Program-made: the position numbers and the translations under genes
Shown here: piece by piece, positions 38,776-51,045 of the stretch
Layout of the letters: every line of letters begins with the position of its first letter
How positions within the stretch are numbered: the first letter of the stretch is position 1
Origin: Pyrocephalus nanus
Taxonomy: Eukaryota > Chordata > Aves > Passeriformes > Tyrannidae
Direction of reading: 5' to 3'
DNA length: 64,000 nt
Assembly (NCBI GenBank): GCA_038380795.1
Contig: CM076267.1
Location: 17,281,501-17,345,500, forward strand
Notes under the pieces: generated by a model
What the model was told of the DNA's origin: nothing
Databases searched by the model: none
The model's input: only the letters and a program-made list of their open reading frames with translations

Positions 38776-41700
38776 GGAAATTTGGGTTGTCTGTTAACTA
38801 GTCAGTCATTTATGGAAAAATTTGGACAGAAATCCTTGAAAAATGAGGACTGAATGTACAGAAAATGATACATACTAATGTTTGTTGGTAATCTTATGGA
38901 GAAGAAAAGCTTTGAAAATAGCTTTGCTTAATTCATAGCAGTTGTTTTAGTGATGAAATCTCGTGTTGTTTTGGAACGTCATATATGGAATATACATCCC
39001 CCAATACCAATTGATATAAGTGAGAATAAATCCTAAAGGGAAAGGTCAGACTAATATTTTAAGCTAAGCAAATTTTAAAGTAACTGAATAAAAGGAAATC
39101 ATCTGATATGGTAGAAATAATTGAAAAAAGAGTAAACTAAATGGAACAAGAACTCTAGGGATTCAAGGTGTTTTTGATCAACTTGTGAAAAAGAGATTTG
39201 TTAATTTCTAGTGGAAATTTAGAGCATGCTTGGAACTCTCAAATGTTCTCAAGTAATGCAGCGATGATAAAGTGATAAAAAATATTCAGCTTGGTGCATT
39301 GAATTGAAAATGTAAAACAGGCCTTAAGTGACATGAGGGAGTGTTGAGGTATTGTAAAAATTTGCTCGTTTTTACAATAGCTTCCCTCTTTTCTCCCAGG
39401 CTGCTTAAATGAAACAAAAATATATATAGGAGCCTTCAGTGATTTAAAATGCATCCATTTCTCTCCTGATGGCATAATGAGTTCACTGGTTTAAATTCTC
39501 TTTATTAAAGATTTTATGCAGGCACACAGAGTCATTAAAATACACTCAAGAAATCATACCCATATGGTTTGTATCCACATTTAACGCAATTAAAAGTATT
39601 CTAACAAAAGCAGTATCAGTTTTATATTCCAATCCTGTGATTAAAATTTTCCAGGAAAGGCAGTGTCACGTTTGTGTGAATCCTGCAAGTGGAACAGTTG
39701 AGAAATACCTTGTCCTTGCATTAGAAAGGGGAGCTGCAATTAAGCAAGTCCATTCATGTATGGAGTCTGTTTGGAGATAGAAATTGGCATGGTGGAGACT
39801 TGATGTCAAGCTTATAATGTGAGGGGATGAGTTAGACTCTGAAGGGGTTTCTGTTTGAGAGTTAGCCATGCAGGTCAGTTATACCAGCTGATATATAACC
39901 ACTTTAGTTAATTTTTAAAATATATTTAAGTGTTTATTTCCTGTTTTCCTGCTAAGGTTATCTGAAATACTTTAAACTTCTGTTTCCCATTTTTCCTTAC
40001 CATTGTTTCTCTAACTTTTCTGGTCCTGTTTCAGGAATAAATTTCGGTAAATATAGAATTCTAGACTTCATGCACGTATGCATGCCATAAACACTGATTG
40101 TGCACATCACAACCTGAAATTTAAGTTTAGACAGCTGTGAGTATATAAGAAAGTTGAGGTTGGTTGCTGTTACCTCAATGTTGCCTGCCATATAAAATTT
40201 TTAATGGAGTACATTGAATGATCAATAGAAACATCTAGTACATATGAAAAATGCAAAATTATAGTTTAATAACAGTGACAGTAATACAGTAATTGTTTAC
40301 TGTGTTGTGTGTGTTACTGAAGATTATTCCTGGGTGTTTAGATTCCACATGACAAGTATAGGCCTAGCTGTGAGTACTGATAACTGTGACTTGATCATGT
40401 TTTCAGAATATCCATTATGGTAGTTGTGCTAATATATGGTAAAAATACCACACCTTAGATTACCAGGGCACAGGATTTAGTGGCAGTGGCTGGATATTGC
40501 CAGTAAAGTTTACCTAACATATGAAATATGAACCATATGACAATGAAAAGCTGTGTTGCTATTCTCTTCTTCCAGAAGGAAGTGAAGACCTCTTTCTCTG
40601 AGAATGTGGTTGCTTTGTTGCCTTGGGCAGACTTGATTCTTTGCTAGATCTCAGTGTACTGCCACCAGTCCTTCTGCATGTAGTCATGAGTGAATTTCTC
40701 GTTGCTGCTAGTGAGTCTTGCAGTGACTCATTGGGCTTGCTTATTACCCAGTCTACCTTCTGCTCTCCTCCTCCTCTTTCCTGAATGGTTTTCTATTTTG
40801 TAGGGTAAAGATGTGCTGAAATTTCTCAGCCATCTAGCTTCTAATGCAAACATGCATATTTGCTGTGGAAGTCAGTGAAAGATGTAATTTGTGCTGTCAA
40901 AAGTAGTTACTAGCACTGCCTTGTGTCCTGAACATCTACAGTAACAGCAACCTTGGCACAGAAGTGAGACATGTTCTGAGTCCTTTTCTTGCCTGCTTCA
41001 ACAGATTAGAACTGTTAAAGTGTTTCCTTTTTAGTATCATTTGCAATTGCAGAGACAAGGATTAAATATATGTTTTAAGCAACGTTTGTATCATCAGCTA
41101 TAAACAAATTTTGCTGTTAATTGCTTAGACTTATTTCCCTCATGGGCCTCCTTTTATGTTCATAAAAGTGTCATTATCAATTTCTAGTTTAATTTACTTT
41201 TAATTTTCCTGTCTTTGCTTGGCCACACTGTGCACACCTGTAGATCTCTAATTTAACAGAGGAATTTGAAGAATAGAACCTTTCTCTTCCAGGTGAACTG
41301 ATGAATCTCTTATGCTGTTTATTCAAGTCATAGCAAATAAGATTCAGACTCTTTGGCTTTGGACACTTTTGGCAGCTGCTTCTGTACAGAGCTGGGCAGC
41401 AGGGATCCTATAAAGCAAATCGATTAAGGGATATGTCTAGTTTAAAATACATTAGCTAGCCTCATTCTGTTTACAGTCCTTTGCCTTCAGAAATCTACTT
41501 GAAAATAATTGTTGGTAAAATTAAATATCACACGTGCTAGTGTGTGATGTTGGGCTTGGAAAAGAATAAGTAAGCTTAAAATTACAAAAGAGGCTTATTA
41601 AAAAACCCTGTAAAACTCCTCTGCAAGAACCCAGGCATCTCTATATCCAAGGATGCACTTGACCACTCATGTTATTTACTCTCTTGTGTACTGTATCTTG

Positions 41701-42099
41701 AGAAGAATTAAGCAATCAATATGCTATTCTGGCAAACGATCCATAAATATGATTAAAATTCCTGGGAGAATAGGAGTCAGATTAGTCCAATTCTACATTA
41801 CAGAAGATTTATTAGTGTATGTTGGCATGAACTTTTAGTATAGTTACAGAGTGTACAAGTATAAAATACCTTGACCAATACAGCTTATATGGACTTGGCA
41901 TGCAGTATAAGCTTCAGGGGATTAAATCTTTTCTAATATAACTATGTCAGACCAAATCATCCTTATCAATGTAGTTTGTTAAAACAACCAATATATGTCA
42001 AATAGAGTATATGTCTAACAGCTTCAGATAACAGAAGTTTCAGGATATATGAATCTCTTGTGATTTTTGATTGCTTTAATGATGCTTGTTTATCTCTTG
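38776..42099. other. Intronic stretch, nothing recognisable
   Basis: AT-rich DNA. A 7-bp inverted repeat, ATCACAC (41527-41533) with GTGTGAT (41542-41548), surrounds a CACGTG E-box (41531-41536). No other element is identified. Confidence 0.55.
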
Positions 42100-44560
42100 T
42101 TTTCTGATGATTTTCATGTTCTTATATCAACCTTTGTCTGGAATACACTTTGCTGTAATGTCCTTTCCTTCCTCCCTTAAATTACATCTGCCTCTGGTTT
42201 AGCTTGTGTCATTCCTATTTTACTTCAGGTGCAAAACTTCTCATCTCCTCCATTATTTGGTCTTCCTTGTATTTTCTTGGTGTTTCTGCATTGTTATGGG
42301 TCTCAAAGTACCTAGAGGTTGTCTTTTTACCTTCTGCCGTTCCCCCCAGCCCATAGAGCTTTGTTCCCTTGTTTATTAACGTTGCCTCATCTCTGGTTTC
42401 TGTGGAGACTCCAACAATATCTGTTTTGAATTTGGGTCGAAGAATTTGGTACTTCTGTGCTGTTGTTCTGTGTTCTTCCTGCTCCTTTTTATTTATTTAT
42501 TTAACAAAAGAATTTCCTTCTGCCTGTCTTTCTAATGTTGTTATGGTCTGCATGCATACAACTCTACCTATTCCCATCTCTCTATTTGACTTTGACTTTC
42601 AACTTTCTTCCATTCATAATTTCTCACCTTTCAGTTTCCATGTGGATAACCATCCAACTCTGTAGCTGCCCTGGTGCTCTTTCTCATTTAAACTGTATAT
42701 CATGTGCCAAATCAGCTACACAATTAAATTGGTCTCTCTATGCACTGTGTTATCCAAGTTCCTTTTCTGTGGTAACTATTTGAACTTTTAAAACATTTTT
42801 ATTCTCTCTCTCTCTCTCCAGGAATGGGGCTTTGTAAAACTTGTGTTTTGTTGATCTTGGGGACTTTTTTTCTGCTCTTACTTCCTTTATTCCTTTCTAC
42901 TTTCCTCTATCAGCTTATCAGTTCCCTTTAAGCGCTATTTTTTGTTCTTCTCATACAGTTCCAAACCCAAATTCATGGTCCTGGCTGACTCCCAGTATCC
43001 ATTTTCTCAGTTCCTAATGCCACTTAGGGAAGTGGATGTCGACAATCTGCAATGCCTTGGAGATACTGCTATCTGGTGAAAATCTTTTGATTTTGCTGAA
43101 TCTCTGTATTTCTATATCTCTGGGATTTCTGTCATCTGTTATGAGTATTTTTGCTTGCGGTTTTGCCTGTTCTGTTTTTTCATTAGTCATAGAGGCCTCC
43201 ATTCAACTTATCTATTTCCCTCTCTCTCCATATGAACTTCTTAAAACTAACCAACTAAGGTCAAAATTCAAGCTTCCTCCTTGTTTACTGAAACAGACTT
43301 TTTGTTTTGTAGTCTTTAAATCTGTTCCAGTGAACTTTTTCCTGTCCCTATCTACCATCTTAATTTTTTAAAAATTTTTTTAATTTTCTTTTTTAAAATT
43401 TCTGTTTCTCTCCTTGAATTCCTTCCCATACACAAAAATATGCCTGAATCTCTATATATTAAAAAAACACCCAACAACACAAGACAACCCTTAACTTCAG
43501 AAGTTTGTATTCACCAGAATTATGTCCTATCCCTTGACCTCCTTCATCTCTTGCCCCTCTCCCCATTAGTATGCTTTGTACACTTGTCATAGTTTCTTGT
43601 CTTCTAGTGCCTTTCTAGAACTGCTCACTTCTGGTTTCTGTCTTTTGCACCGAAATTTATCTCACTAATATTCCATTTGACTTCTTCCTGGAGGCATTCC
43701 AGGCTAGTCCTTTATTCTCCTCCACTCCGTCATCTCTTAGTGATGCTATGTTATAGTCTTCACTAAATTTTGTTGTTCTTAGGCATTTGTTATTTTGTCC
43801 TTGTTGATTGTTTCTCTTTTCAGACTCAGTTTCTTACTTGGTGGGTCTCCTTTCCTCCTCTTCTTTCTGTATATAGGTGTGTGTTTAGATCTCTCAGGAA
43901 TCCCTCCTCAGCTTTTTACATCCTCCTCTACACCTTTCTTCAGATAATGTAGCCATAAGCTTGACCTTTATGAAGCTGCCACTGCTTTTAGTGGTCTTCC
44001 TCCACTCCAGTTGAAGTCTACCTAGCTCAGAAAATTTGCTCTTTAGTGATTTCCAGAATATAATCATGTCAGAAACAGTTCTTGAGTTTACTTTCCTGAT
44101 ATATTGTTCTTGCTCTGTATGGCTCTGGGATCTGACAGTTCCTGTTTGTTCCTGTAGCCATAAATCAGATGGAAGTCTTGCTCACCTCAGCACCATGACT
44201 ATTATGATCTCATCTGTCTGTCTGATGTTAATACTTACAGCTTTGCTTCACTTGATTACTGCCGTTAATATCATCTTCGCTACATCACTTGCTATTTAAG
44301 GTCTATTTACTCAGCTTCTCAAATGAAAACTTCTAGTCTTTTTTTAGAAGCTTTACATCTTGCCTTCTCCTTTCCCTCCATGAGAGAGATTCTAGCACAA
44401 TGGTGCTAGAATTCTAGGTTGAATTTTGTGTTTGTTCTACTGGCAGTATCAGTTTTGATTTTCCAATTGCTATTCATCTTCCAGTCATTAGGGCACTTTG
44501 TGTTACAGTGCCCAATCTTTGAAGCTCCTTCACAAAACTCTTTCTGTAGTCTATAAGGTT
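42100..44560. other. Pyrimidine-rich strand-asymmetric block
   Basis: For about 2.4 kb the + strand is dominated by C and T, with words such as CTTCCT, CTCCTC and TTTCTC. The DNA on both sides shows no such bias. Several + strand open frames of 60-111 codons arise here because few purine-containing stop codons occur. They are rich in Ser, Phe, Leu and Pro and match no family I know. A TC dinucleotide run (42803-42818) ends in CCAG, a cryptic acceptor look-alike. Scattered phrases recall old L2-type LINEs in reverse orientation, but the match is too weak to name one. Confidence 0.5.
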
Positions 44561-44939
44561 AAGTATAACCTGTTAATGAATGGGCAGATGTGCTAGTTGT
44601 GTTCATCCTATTATACTTAGGTTGCCAGGTATTCATAACCCAAGGCTATTTACTGTGTGTCCTTTAAATTATGTGACTGTTGAAATAGTTATAAATCAAT
44701 AATTTATTTGAATAGGTCATTGTGCGTATATTTACAGCATTTGTGTCAAAACGTTCTTTCTCCACATGGGCACACACTTACATCATTTATAGCAATGCTA
44801 GTCAGAGAAAAGGTAGGCAGAATTTGCAGGCATGAGGAAGGATGCTTGTAGGAGTAAATACAGATCAGCAGATTATTATTATTTGTTAAGTACCTACATT
44901 GAGACTGTGCCAGAAGAGGAGGAGCCTGTTGCCCTAAAC

Positions 44940-45150
44940 CCAAAAGAGTAGTTAAGCATTGAAACAAACTTCTCAGGGAAGTGGTGGAGTCACCATCCTT
45001 GAAAGTGTTCAGTAAATGAGTAGATGCTCAAAAAATGAGTGGGTATTCAAAAACTTTGCAATATAGTTTAGTGGACATGGTGGTATTAAGTTGAAGGTTG
45101 GACTTGATGAACTTGGAAGATCTCTTCCAATCTTAGTGGTTCTATAATAA
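44940..45150 (+). mobile_element. CR1 LINE 3' fragment, sense orientation
   Basis: The sequence follows the CR1 3' region: a run around 'CAGGGAAGTGGTGGAGTCACC' with 'CATCCTTGAAAGTGTTCA', then GAAGGTTGGACTTGATGAAC, TTGGAAGATCTCTTCCAATC and a decayed terminal TTCTATAATAA. It has a moderate number of substitutions and a small internal duplication-like segment (GAGTAGATGCTC / GAGTGGGTATTC). The left border is uncertain. Confidence 0.88.
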
Positions 45151-46379
45151 GCCTGGTATAAACTTGTAATAAATGAAAGACTAATCCAATTAGTTTGTGG
45201 CAAAATGTTTAAGTTATAAGCATTTTCCTCTTTAAAGCAATCCATTCTTTAATAAAAGGAGATGGTGTTGTCTTGGCAAGGAAGGGTATGAAGGGCATCT
45301 GTTGGATATTATTTGTTGTCATTGTGCTTATAATTGTTTTCACTTTAGAGCAGTATAGTGAGATACAAGTAATGATACCTAATTAAAAAATGGCATTACC
45401 TGTGATGTGCTAGTATTTTCCTAAAAGACTGAACACTGGGAACATTTAGATTAATATCCTCCAAAGCTGTGTCTGATGGACATCATGTCCTCCCTTGCTG
45501 TTCTCTACATTTGTGCTCAGGTCTATCAATTTAGTGGCATTGCGAGAAACTTGTCAATGAAAATAATAGCAGTCTGTTCTAACAATAAAATACTTTCAAA
45601 TAGAACCACTGATGAAACATAAAATGCCATGTTCACATTTATTTTCTAGTCTATAGTAATACTTGTCCCTTTTCCTTTCCAAAATTATGTTCTGTAATTT
45701 CAATAACAAACACGCTGTAAAGTCATATCAGTTGTTTCTAATTTTTGACTTGTTTTTATTTTCAAGTATCTTGACTAGTCTGGAACAACAAGGTCATGGA
45801 AGTGATGATTGTAAAGCTTCCAAATTACAGCAGATGAGCAATTTGTACAACTCTAATTCTTAGATCTCTGAGAGGTAGGAAGACCAGTTGATTCTTTGGC
45901 AGCACAGATTCCTGAATATATGTCTTCCATTTGTGCTGTGTAAAGTTTTAAGCTATACAAATCCCTTGCTATCTAATCCACTGTCATGATCATTTTCCCA
46001 ATGTATTTTTAGTGAGTCTTAATGTGAAAATTTTCCTTCCAGTGCAGTGTTTCATTGCCTGGGAAGAAGTGATGCACAAGTGACTTCCAACTTGGCACCT
46101 GACATCTGTTTATTGTCCTGTTATTTTTCAGAATATATTATCAATTTCTTTATCTCACTTATTTCTCTCCTGCTTTTCCTTCCCGCTCTGCCCCCGTTTC
46201 TGCATTTTTTAATGCTTTTCTTAACACCTGAGTGAGTTTACTAGATTACTTGAACTTTTGGATAGTAGGTTACATTATAAGTGGCTTGGAGGATTTAATT
46301 ATTTTTTTTATCTACTTTGTGAACAGAGTGGCTCCTAACTGTTTTCTCTAGCATTACTCACCCTTATCACCGTGGTTTA

Positions 46380-46580
46380 CTGTTGAACTGAGACAGATGA
46401 AGAGCGAGAGCAAAGATAATCAGAATGTCATTGTCTAATTATGAGATGAAGAGTTTTTCTTTTCTGATGCTCTGACAGTATAGACAGTGCAAAAGGTCAC
46501 TTCATTTCCATTACGGCAGCTGTTCATTTGCATGCAGCAGAACATTTCTGGGTGATACAAATATGTGGTTTTCAGTCACA
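46380..46580. promoter_or_regulatory. Candidate enhancer-like island
   Basis: This ~200 bp is of balanced composition and packed with known factor motifs: an AAAGGTCA nuclear-receptor half site (46492-46499), a CAGCTG E-box (46517-46522) and a perfect octamer ATTTGCAT POU site (46526-46533), preceded by TAATTATGAGATG. The appearance is that of a conserved non-coding element. Conservation cannot be tested here. Confidence 0.3.
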
Positions 46581-48620
46581 TAAGTTACAGTTAAGTTGTT
46601 AAAAAATTCACCCATGACAACAAAATCACATAGACCAACCTAAGTCTTTGGAGAGGAGAGATACTGGGTCATCAGTTCTCGATTTTCTGCTGAAGTTACT
46701 CCCTGGAAATATAGATGGTTTGGGAACTCTTCAGACTAAACCCTACATTTGAATTTATACTTTTTGGTCAAAAAGGGCCTGTCAGTTGTCTTCAAGGAAG
46801 TTATTTACAAGTTTCAGTTTTAAAAAAGCCAAACAAACCAAACACAATCCTGTTTTCTCTTCTGGAGGATACTAGACCATATAGATGGTGACTCTGAAGG
46901 ACCACAAGGAGTCCAATTTAATCTTTGGGCTTGTAATGGAAAATTATATGGTATTCGATGTTATTTTTTTCCTGAAAATGAATGACTAAAAGGCAATACT
47001 ATTTTTTAACACTTCAGTTAGATTTGGTTCAGTCAGGCTACCTTCCATTTCTAGAAGAGCAACAATATTTCTAGTGTTGGCAAACTGATTTGGAAGATTA
47101 GCATGAGAATCCTTCCTGCTGCCTTGATTAATCCTTGTATTGTGCTTGTAGAAAGTGTTTGTCAAATACAATTGAAAATTGTCTGAGAAGCAGAAGAACT
47201 GCTGAAAGTTATATCAGTGTTTCTGAGAGAGGGATTTAATTTATTATTGGTCATGTTGGCTTGAAATGTCAAAAAAGGCGTTTTTTTGAACCATGGTTTG
47301 CATACATTTGCATCTAAAAGATGCAGTCGTGGTACTACGTCATTTCTGTGTCTGGTTGTAAAAGAGAAAAAGTCCTCTCTGTGGTGTTGTAGCTGTTGTT
47401 AAAACAGGTTCTACTAAGTTGATTGTGACCCTTTTTCTTCTTTGCACTTGCTATTTCCACATGAGTAGCTGTTCAAGAAGACTTCCTTTTATGATTCTTC
47501 CCCCTGACCCTATTTTGAGGTAAAGAAATCTGAAAACGTCATTTTTCTGAGGCTGAAAGCAGATCCTCTGAAATGGGAAGTGTATCCATCTTAAAACCCA
47601 ACATATCTTACTACTGATTAAGAAACTAGCAATTAACATACTTTTTTTCCATTTGCTGCCCAGCAGGTAATAAGCAATTGCATAGTGGGCTAAAATCTGA
47701 ATGTTTAACTTCTAACTGCACCTAAATAATGTTGTTATCCTGGATCTATCCTCACCTGGCACTGGCCCAAGAGACAGCCCAGATAAGCTAAAAGTAAATC
47801 TCATTTGGATTTTGGATGAAGTCTTCACATCCATCTTCTTGCTATTGGACCTCTGTCTAGTAGTTGACATAGCCATTGCTACGAAATGAGAAAAGAGGGT
47901 TTCAGCTGATGGGACTGCACTAGGATAACATAAGACTTTTAAATAATAACCAAAGAGGAGAAAATAACTTTCTGCTGTTCTTAACTCTGTAACTTCTAAG
48001 TATTTTACATTGTAGTAAAAAAAAATAAGAAGTAAAGGCAATAAAATCTTAGTCATGCAGATACGACCCTACTTATACATCTACATAGCAGCAAGGAATA
48101 TTGTCTTTTATTTATTCAGAGGTCTGGCTGCAACTAGCAAGTGAATAAAGATTAGCTAACAAATCTGGCAGATGTGATAGGATAGAAGGAAAGGGAGAAG
48201 TTATGAGGCTGAACAAAACTGAAAACATTCAAAGGAACATAATAATTTAAGTGTAAGGTGGTCGCGTCATGTAATAGTCCTGATGATTTTAATCAAAGAC
48301 AAAGACATACAAAAGATGGTAAACTCAGCTGCAATTAATTACAAGTGCTTAAAACAGGTACCAGAATCCAGAAAGAATATAACAGGCCATTATTTCATTA
48401 TTGCTCTAATTATTTAATCCAATGCTCTAACTGGTTTATCAAGCCTTTAAGTGGGAAGGTTGGTTGTTTGGTCTGTGTCCTATCCTGTGTCATTGTCTGC
48501 AATCCCACTGGCCCTGTTAGACAAAGAAAGTGGGGCATCTAGCCATAGCAACATGTTAAGTTAGTATTTTGCCATAATATTCTGTTTTATCTTATTTAAA
48601 TAGGAATGTTGTCTTCAGTT

Positions 48621-48640
48621 AGATGGGTGTAGATGGGTGT
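48621..48640. repeat. Perfect 10-bp tandem pair
   Basis: AGATGGGTGT is repeated twice without a gap. It is a short slippage duplication. Confidence 0.9.
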
Positions 48641-48744
48641 ATGCAGAATAGATAAAGAGCTTATCATGTTTGCCTTGCAAATGTAAAGAATGTATTGTTT
48701 CTGCTAAAGTGGCATTTCTAAGATAGAAGATTCCTTCTCAAATG

Positions 48745-48860
48745 TTAAGGAAATATTTTGGTGATTATGCATTCATTTATGCATCAGTTCATAGCTTCTG
48801 TATTGTGGATAATGATATATGACCAGCACAGGATGCTTCAATGCAGATAAACATAGGAAT
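48745..48860. promoter_or_regulatory. Candidate regulatory island with POU/homeodomain-like words
   Basis: GATTATGCATTCATTTATGC (48763-48782) contains two closely spaced ATGCAT cores, followed by GATAATGATATATG and GCAGATAAACA. The clustering resembles developmental enhancers. No promoter or exon signals are present. Confidence 0.22.
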
Positions 48861-50253
48861 TTACAAGTATTAGTGAGCATTTAATTCTCTGTAAAACTGC
48901 TTTGTTTTATTCGTGTGTGTATATTCTCCTTGTGTTTTGTCTCATTAAATTTATAACAGTAGTATGTGCTTAGAGTTAATATCTGCAATGGTTATCTATG
49001 TTTATATGTTAAAGAAATTGTATTATTACATTAAAGATATGTTCAGTCTCAGGTCTGTAGCAGAGCAGTTCTTTGGAGCCAGTGCTGATTAATGCAATTT
49101 TTAGCAGCATTGCAGAACTTGGTATTTCATTATTGAGTCATGCTAAACATTATCTTGGCTTCTGCTATAAAAAGAGAAAAGAGAGAGAAAGAAGACACAG
49201 AAGGATGCTTTTATGCATATGACATGGAGCCCTGTGGAAGATGCAAATCTGGAATGAAAAGTAATTGCTTTTTACTTTGTTGTATAGCCTGAACTATGTG
49301 GAGTAGAGCTGACCAGAAGGAATATGTGCTTTATGTTAACTAGCAGTGATTTTGTGCAAAAACAGTATCATTAAAGGGACACTTTTAAAAATAATTTTCA
49401 GACCTTACAGAACAGACATTATTGCATTATAAATGTGTTTTGATAGGTCTGCCTTGATAGGTCGGTAGAGGGGGAAAAGGATGATATAATGTAGCTAGTG
49501 GAATGGAAAAGCAACTATATTTCATCAGAAAGGTAAAATTCACTGTATTTTGCACCTCAGAAGATGTTAAATATGGTTATATGTAATATAAGCAATTAAG
49601 CAGAATAATATTCAAAAAGGTTTGTGGTTTCTTTTGTTTGTTTGTTTGTTTTTTTACCCCTGTGCTTGTCTTCAAAAAGAGAAAAGAATTGTAGCATCTA
49701 AATTGTGGGTATACACGTTTTGCATTAAATCAGTTTTGTGTGAGCATATCTGCTCAAGGACAGTTTAAAGGACAAGGCTGAACATGGCAGTCACCAGTGA
49801 TTTGCCTCCTACAACAGGGAGGCATCCATCTACATACAACAGCCTTTTAGCCATTTAGATTAATTGTCTTTGCAAGATATATCCAATATGCACTTGGCAG
49901 CTCCTGAGTTCAAATAACTCACTTTTCTATATCTTTAGTAATGTCATCTTTATGCATTGTCAAGCTGAACTTGACCAAAATGACTTTAAGAATACAAATA
50001 TTCTATAATGGGTTTGTAAAATGAATACAACACAAAGCAGTAATGCTGAAATATCTTCAGACTGAAAAGGCAGCTGTGTGTGGTGTCTGGGCAAATGTTT
50101 AGAATTACATTATAGTCCATTTGAAAGGTGAATACCTAAGGTTTTCACCACTGACTTTTAGATAATACATGTTAACTTAAATGAATATATTAAGAGTTCC
50201 ATCTTTTAAGTATATGTAATTATTGGCAATATAAAATAACTAGACTATACATT

Positions 50254-50818
50254 TGTCGTGGTTTAACTGCAGCCAGCAACCAAGCCCCATGCAACCACTT
50301 GCTCATTCTCCCACCAGTGGCACTGGGGAGAGAGTCAGAATGGTAAAAGCTTTAAAACTTGTGAGTTGGAATGGAAACAGTTTAATAGGGAAAGCAAAAG
50401 CTGTGCATACGAGCAAAGTAAAACAAGGAATTAATTCAGTGCTTCCCATGGGCAGGCAGCTGTTCAGCCATCTCCAGAAGAGGAGGGCCCCATCACAGGT
50501 AGCAGTTACTGGGGAAGACAAAAATGCCGTCACTCCAAATGTCCCCCCCTTCCTCCTTTCCCCCAGCTTTGTATACTGAGCATGATGTCAGATGGTCTGC
50601 AATATCCCCATGGATAGTTGGGGTCACCTCCCATGCACCCCTGATTTCCTTGCCAGCGTGGCAGTACAAAAGGCAGAAAAGGCTTTGGCTCTGTGTAAGC
50701 TCAGCAATAACAAAGACATCTCTATATTATCAATCCTGTCTTCAGCCCAAATCCAAAACACAGCCCCATACCAGACACTGTAAAGAAAGTTAACTCTACC
50801 CCATCCAAGATCAGCACA
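50254..50818 (-). mobile_element. Solo LTR of an avian endogenous retrovirus (ERVL/ERV3-like), antisense
   Basis: The 565-bp unit starts TGTCGTGGTTTAAC and ends in CAGCACA, giving TG...CA termini. The flanking ACATT (50249-50253) and ATATT (50819-50823) may be a 5-bp target duplication with one change. In reverse orientation it reads as a complete LTR: a decayed CRE-like TGACATCA (TGATGTCA on +, 50583-50590), a TATA-like motif (GTATAC, 50571-50576) and a polyadenylation signal ATTAAA (TTTAAT on +, 50381-50386). No gag, pol or env lies beside it, so it is a solo LTR left by recombination. The pattern matches an LTR family that I know as frequent in bird genomes. The exact subfamily is not assigned. 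Confidence 0.9.
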
Positions 50819-50864
50819 ATATTACAGCTTTCTATTGTTTATAGGAAGGCAGTATTTAATGTTT

Positions 50865-51045
50865 TATGCTGACAGCCATTCCTGAGTTCCAGATGGCATT
50901 TGAGAATTATGTAGGTTGTCTAATCATCAATAAGTGGCTTATACGGAGAAGTAATTAATGCCGTGATTATTTGCCGTATGAGTCAGCAGGTGTGTCATGC
51001 ATAATTTCTAGTGCATAAGAAATCAAAATGGCTTCTGCTCTGTTA
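50865..51045. promoter_or_regulatory. Candidate enhancer-like island with Maf/NF-E2 and homeodomain sites
   Basis: Right after the LTR comes a dense group of motifs: TAATCATCAATAAG (about 50921-50934), AGTAATTAATG (50950-50960), TGATTATTTGCC (50964-50975), an exact Maf/Bach/NF-E2 site ATGAGTCAGCA (50978-50988) followed by CAGGTG (50986-50991), and ATGCATAAT. It is very unlike the flanking low-complexity DNA. Function is inferred from motif density only. Confidence 0.33.

Noticed and set aside
43036..43371. 111-codon + strand open frame, Leu/Phe/Ser rich
   Set aside because: It lies inside the pyrimidine-rich block, where stop codons are depleted. The composition explains it.
47712..48056. 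114-codon minus-strand open frame
   Set aside because: No recognisable domain and no supporting signals. Treated as chance.
50253..50579. 108-codon + strand open frame
   Set aside because: It is contained in the solo LTR, on the strand opposite to the LTR's own orientation, and is not a retroviral protein.
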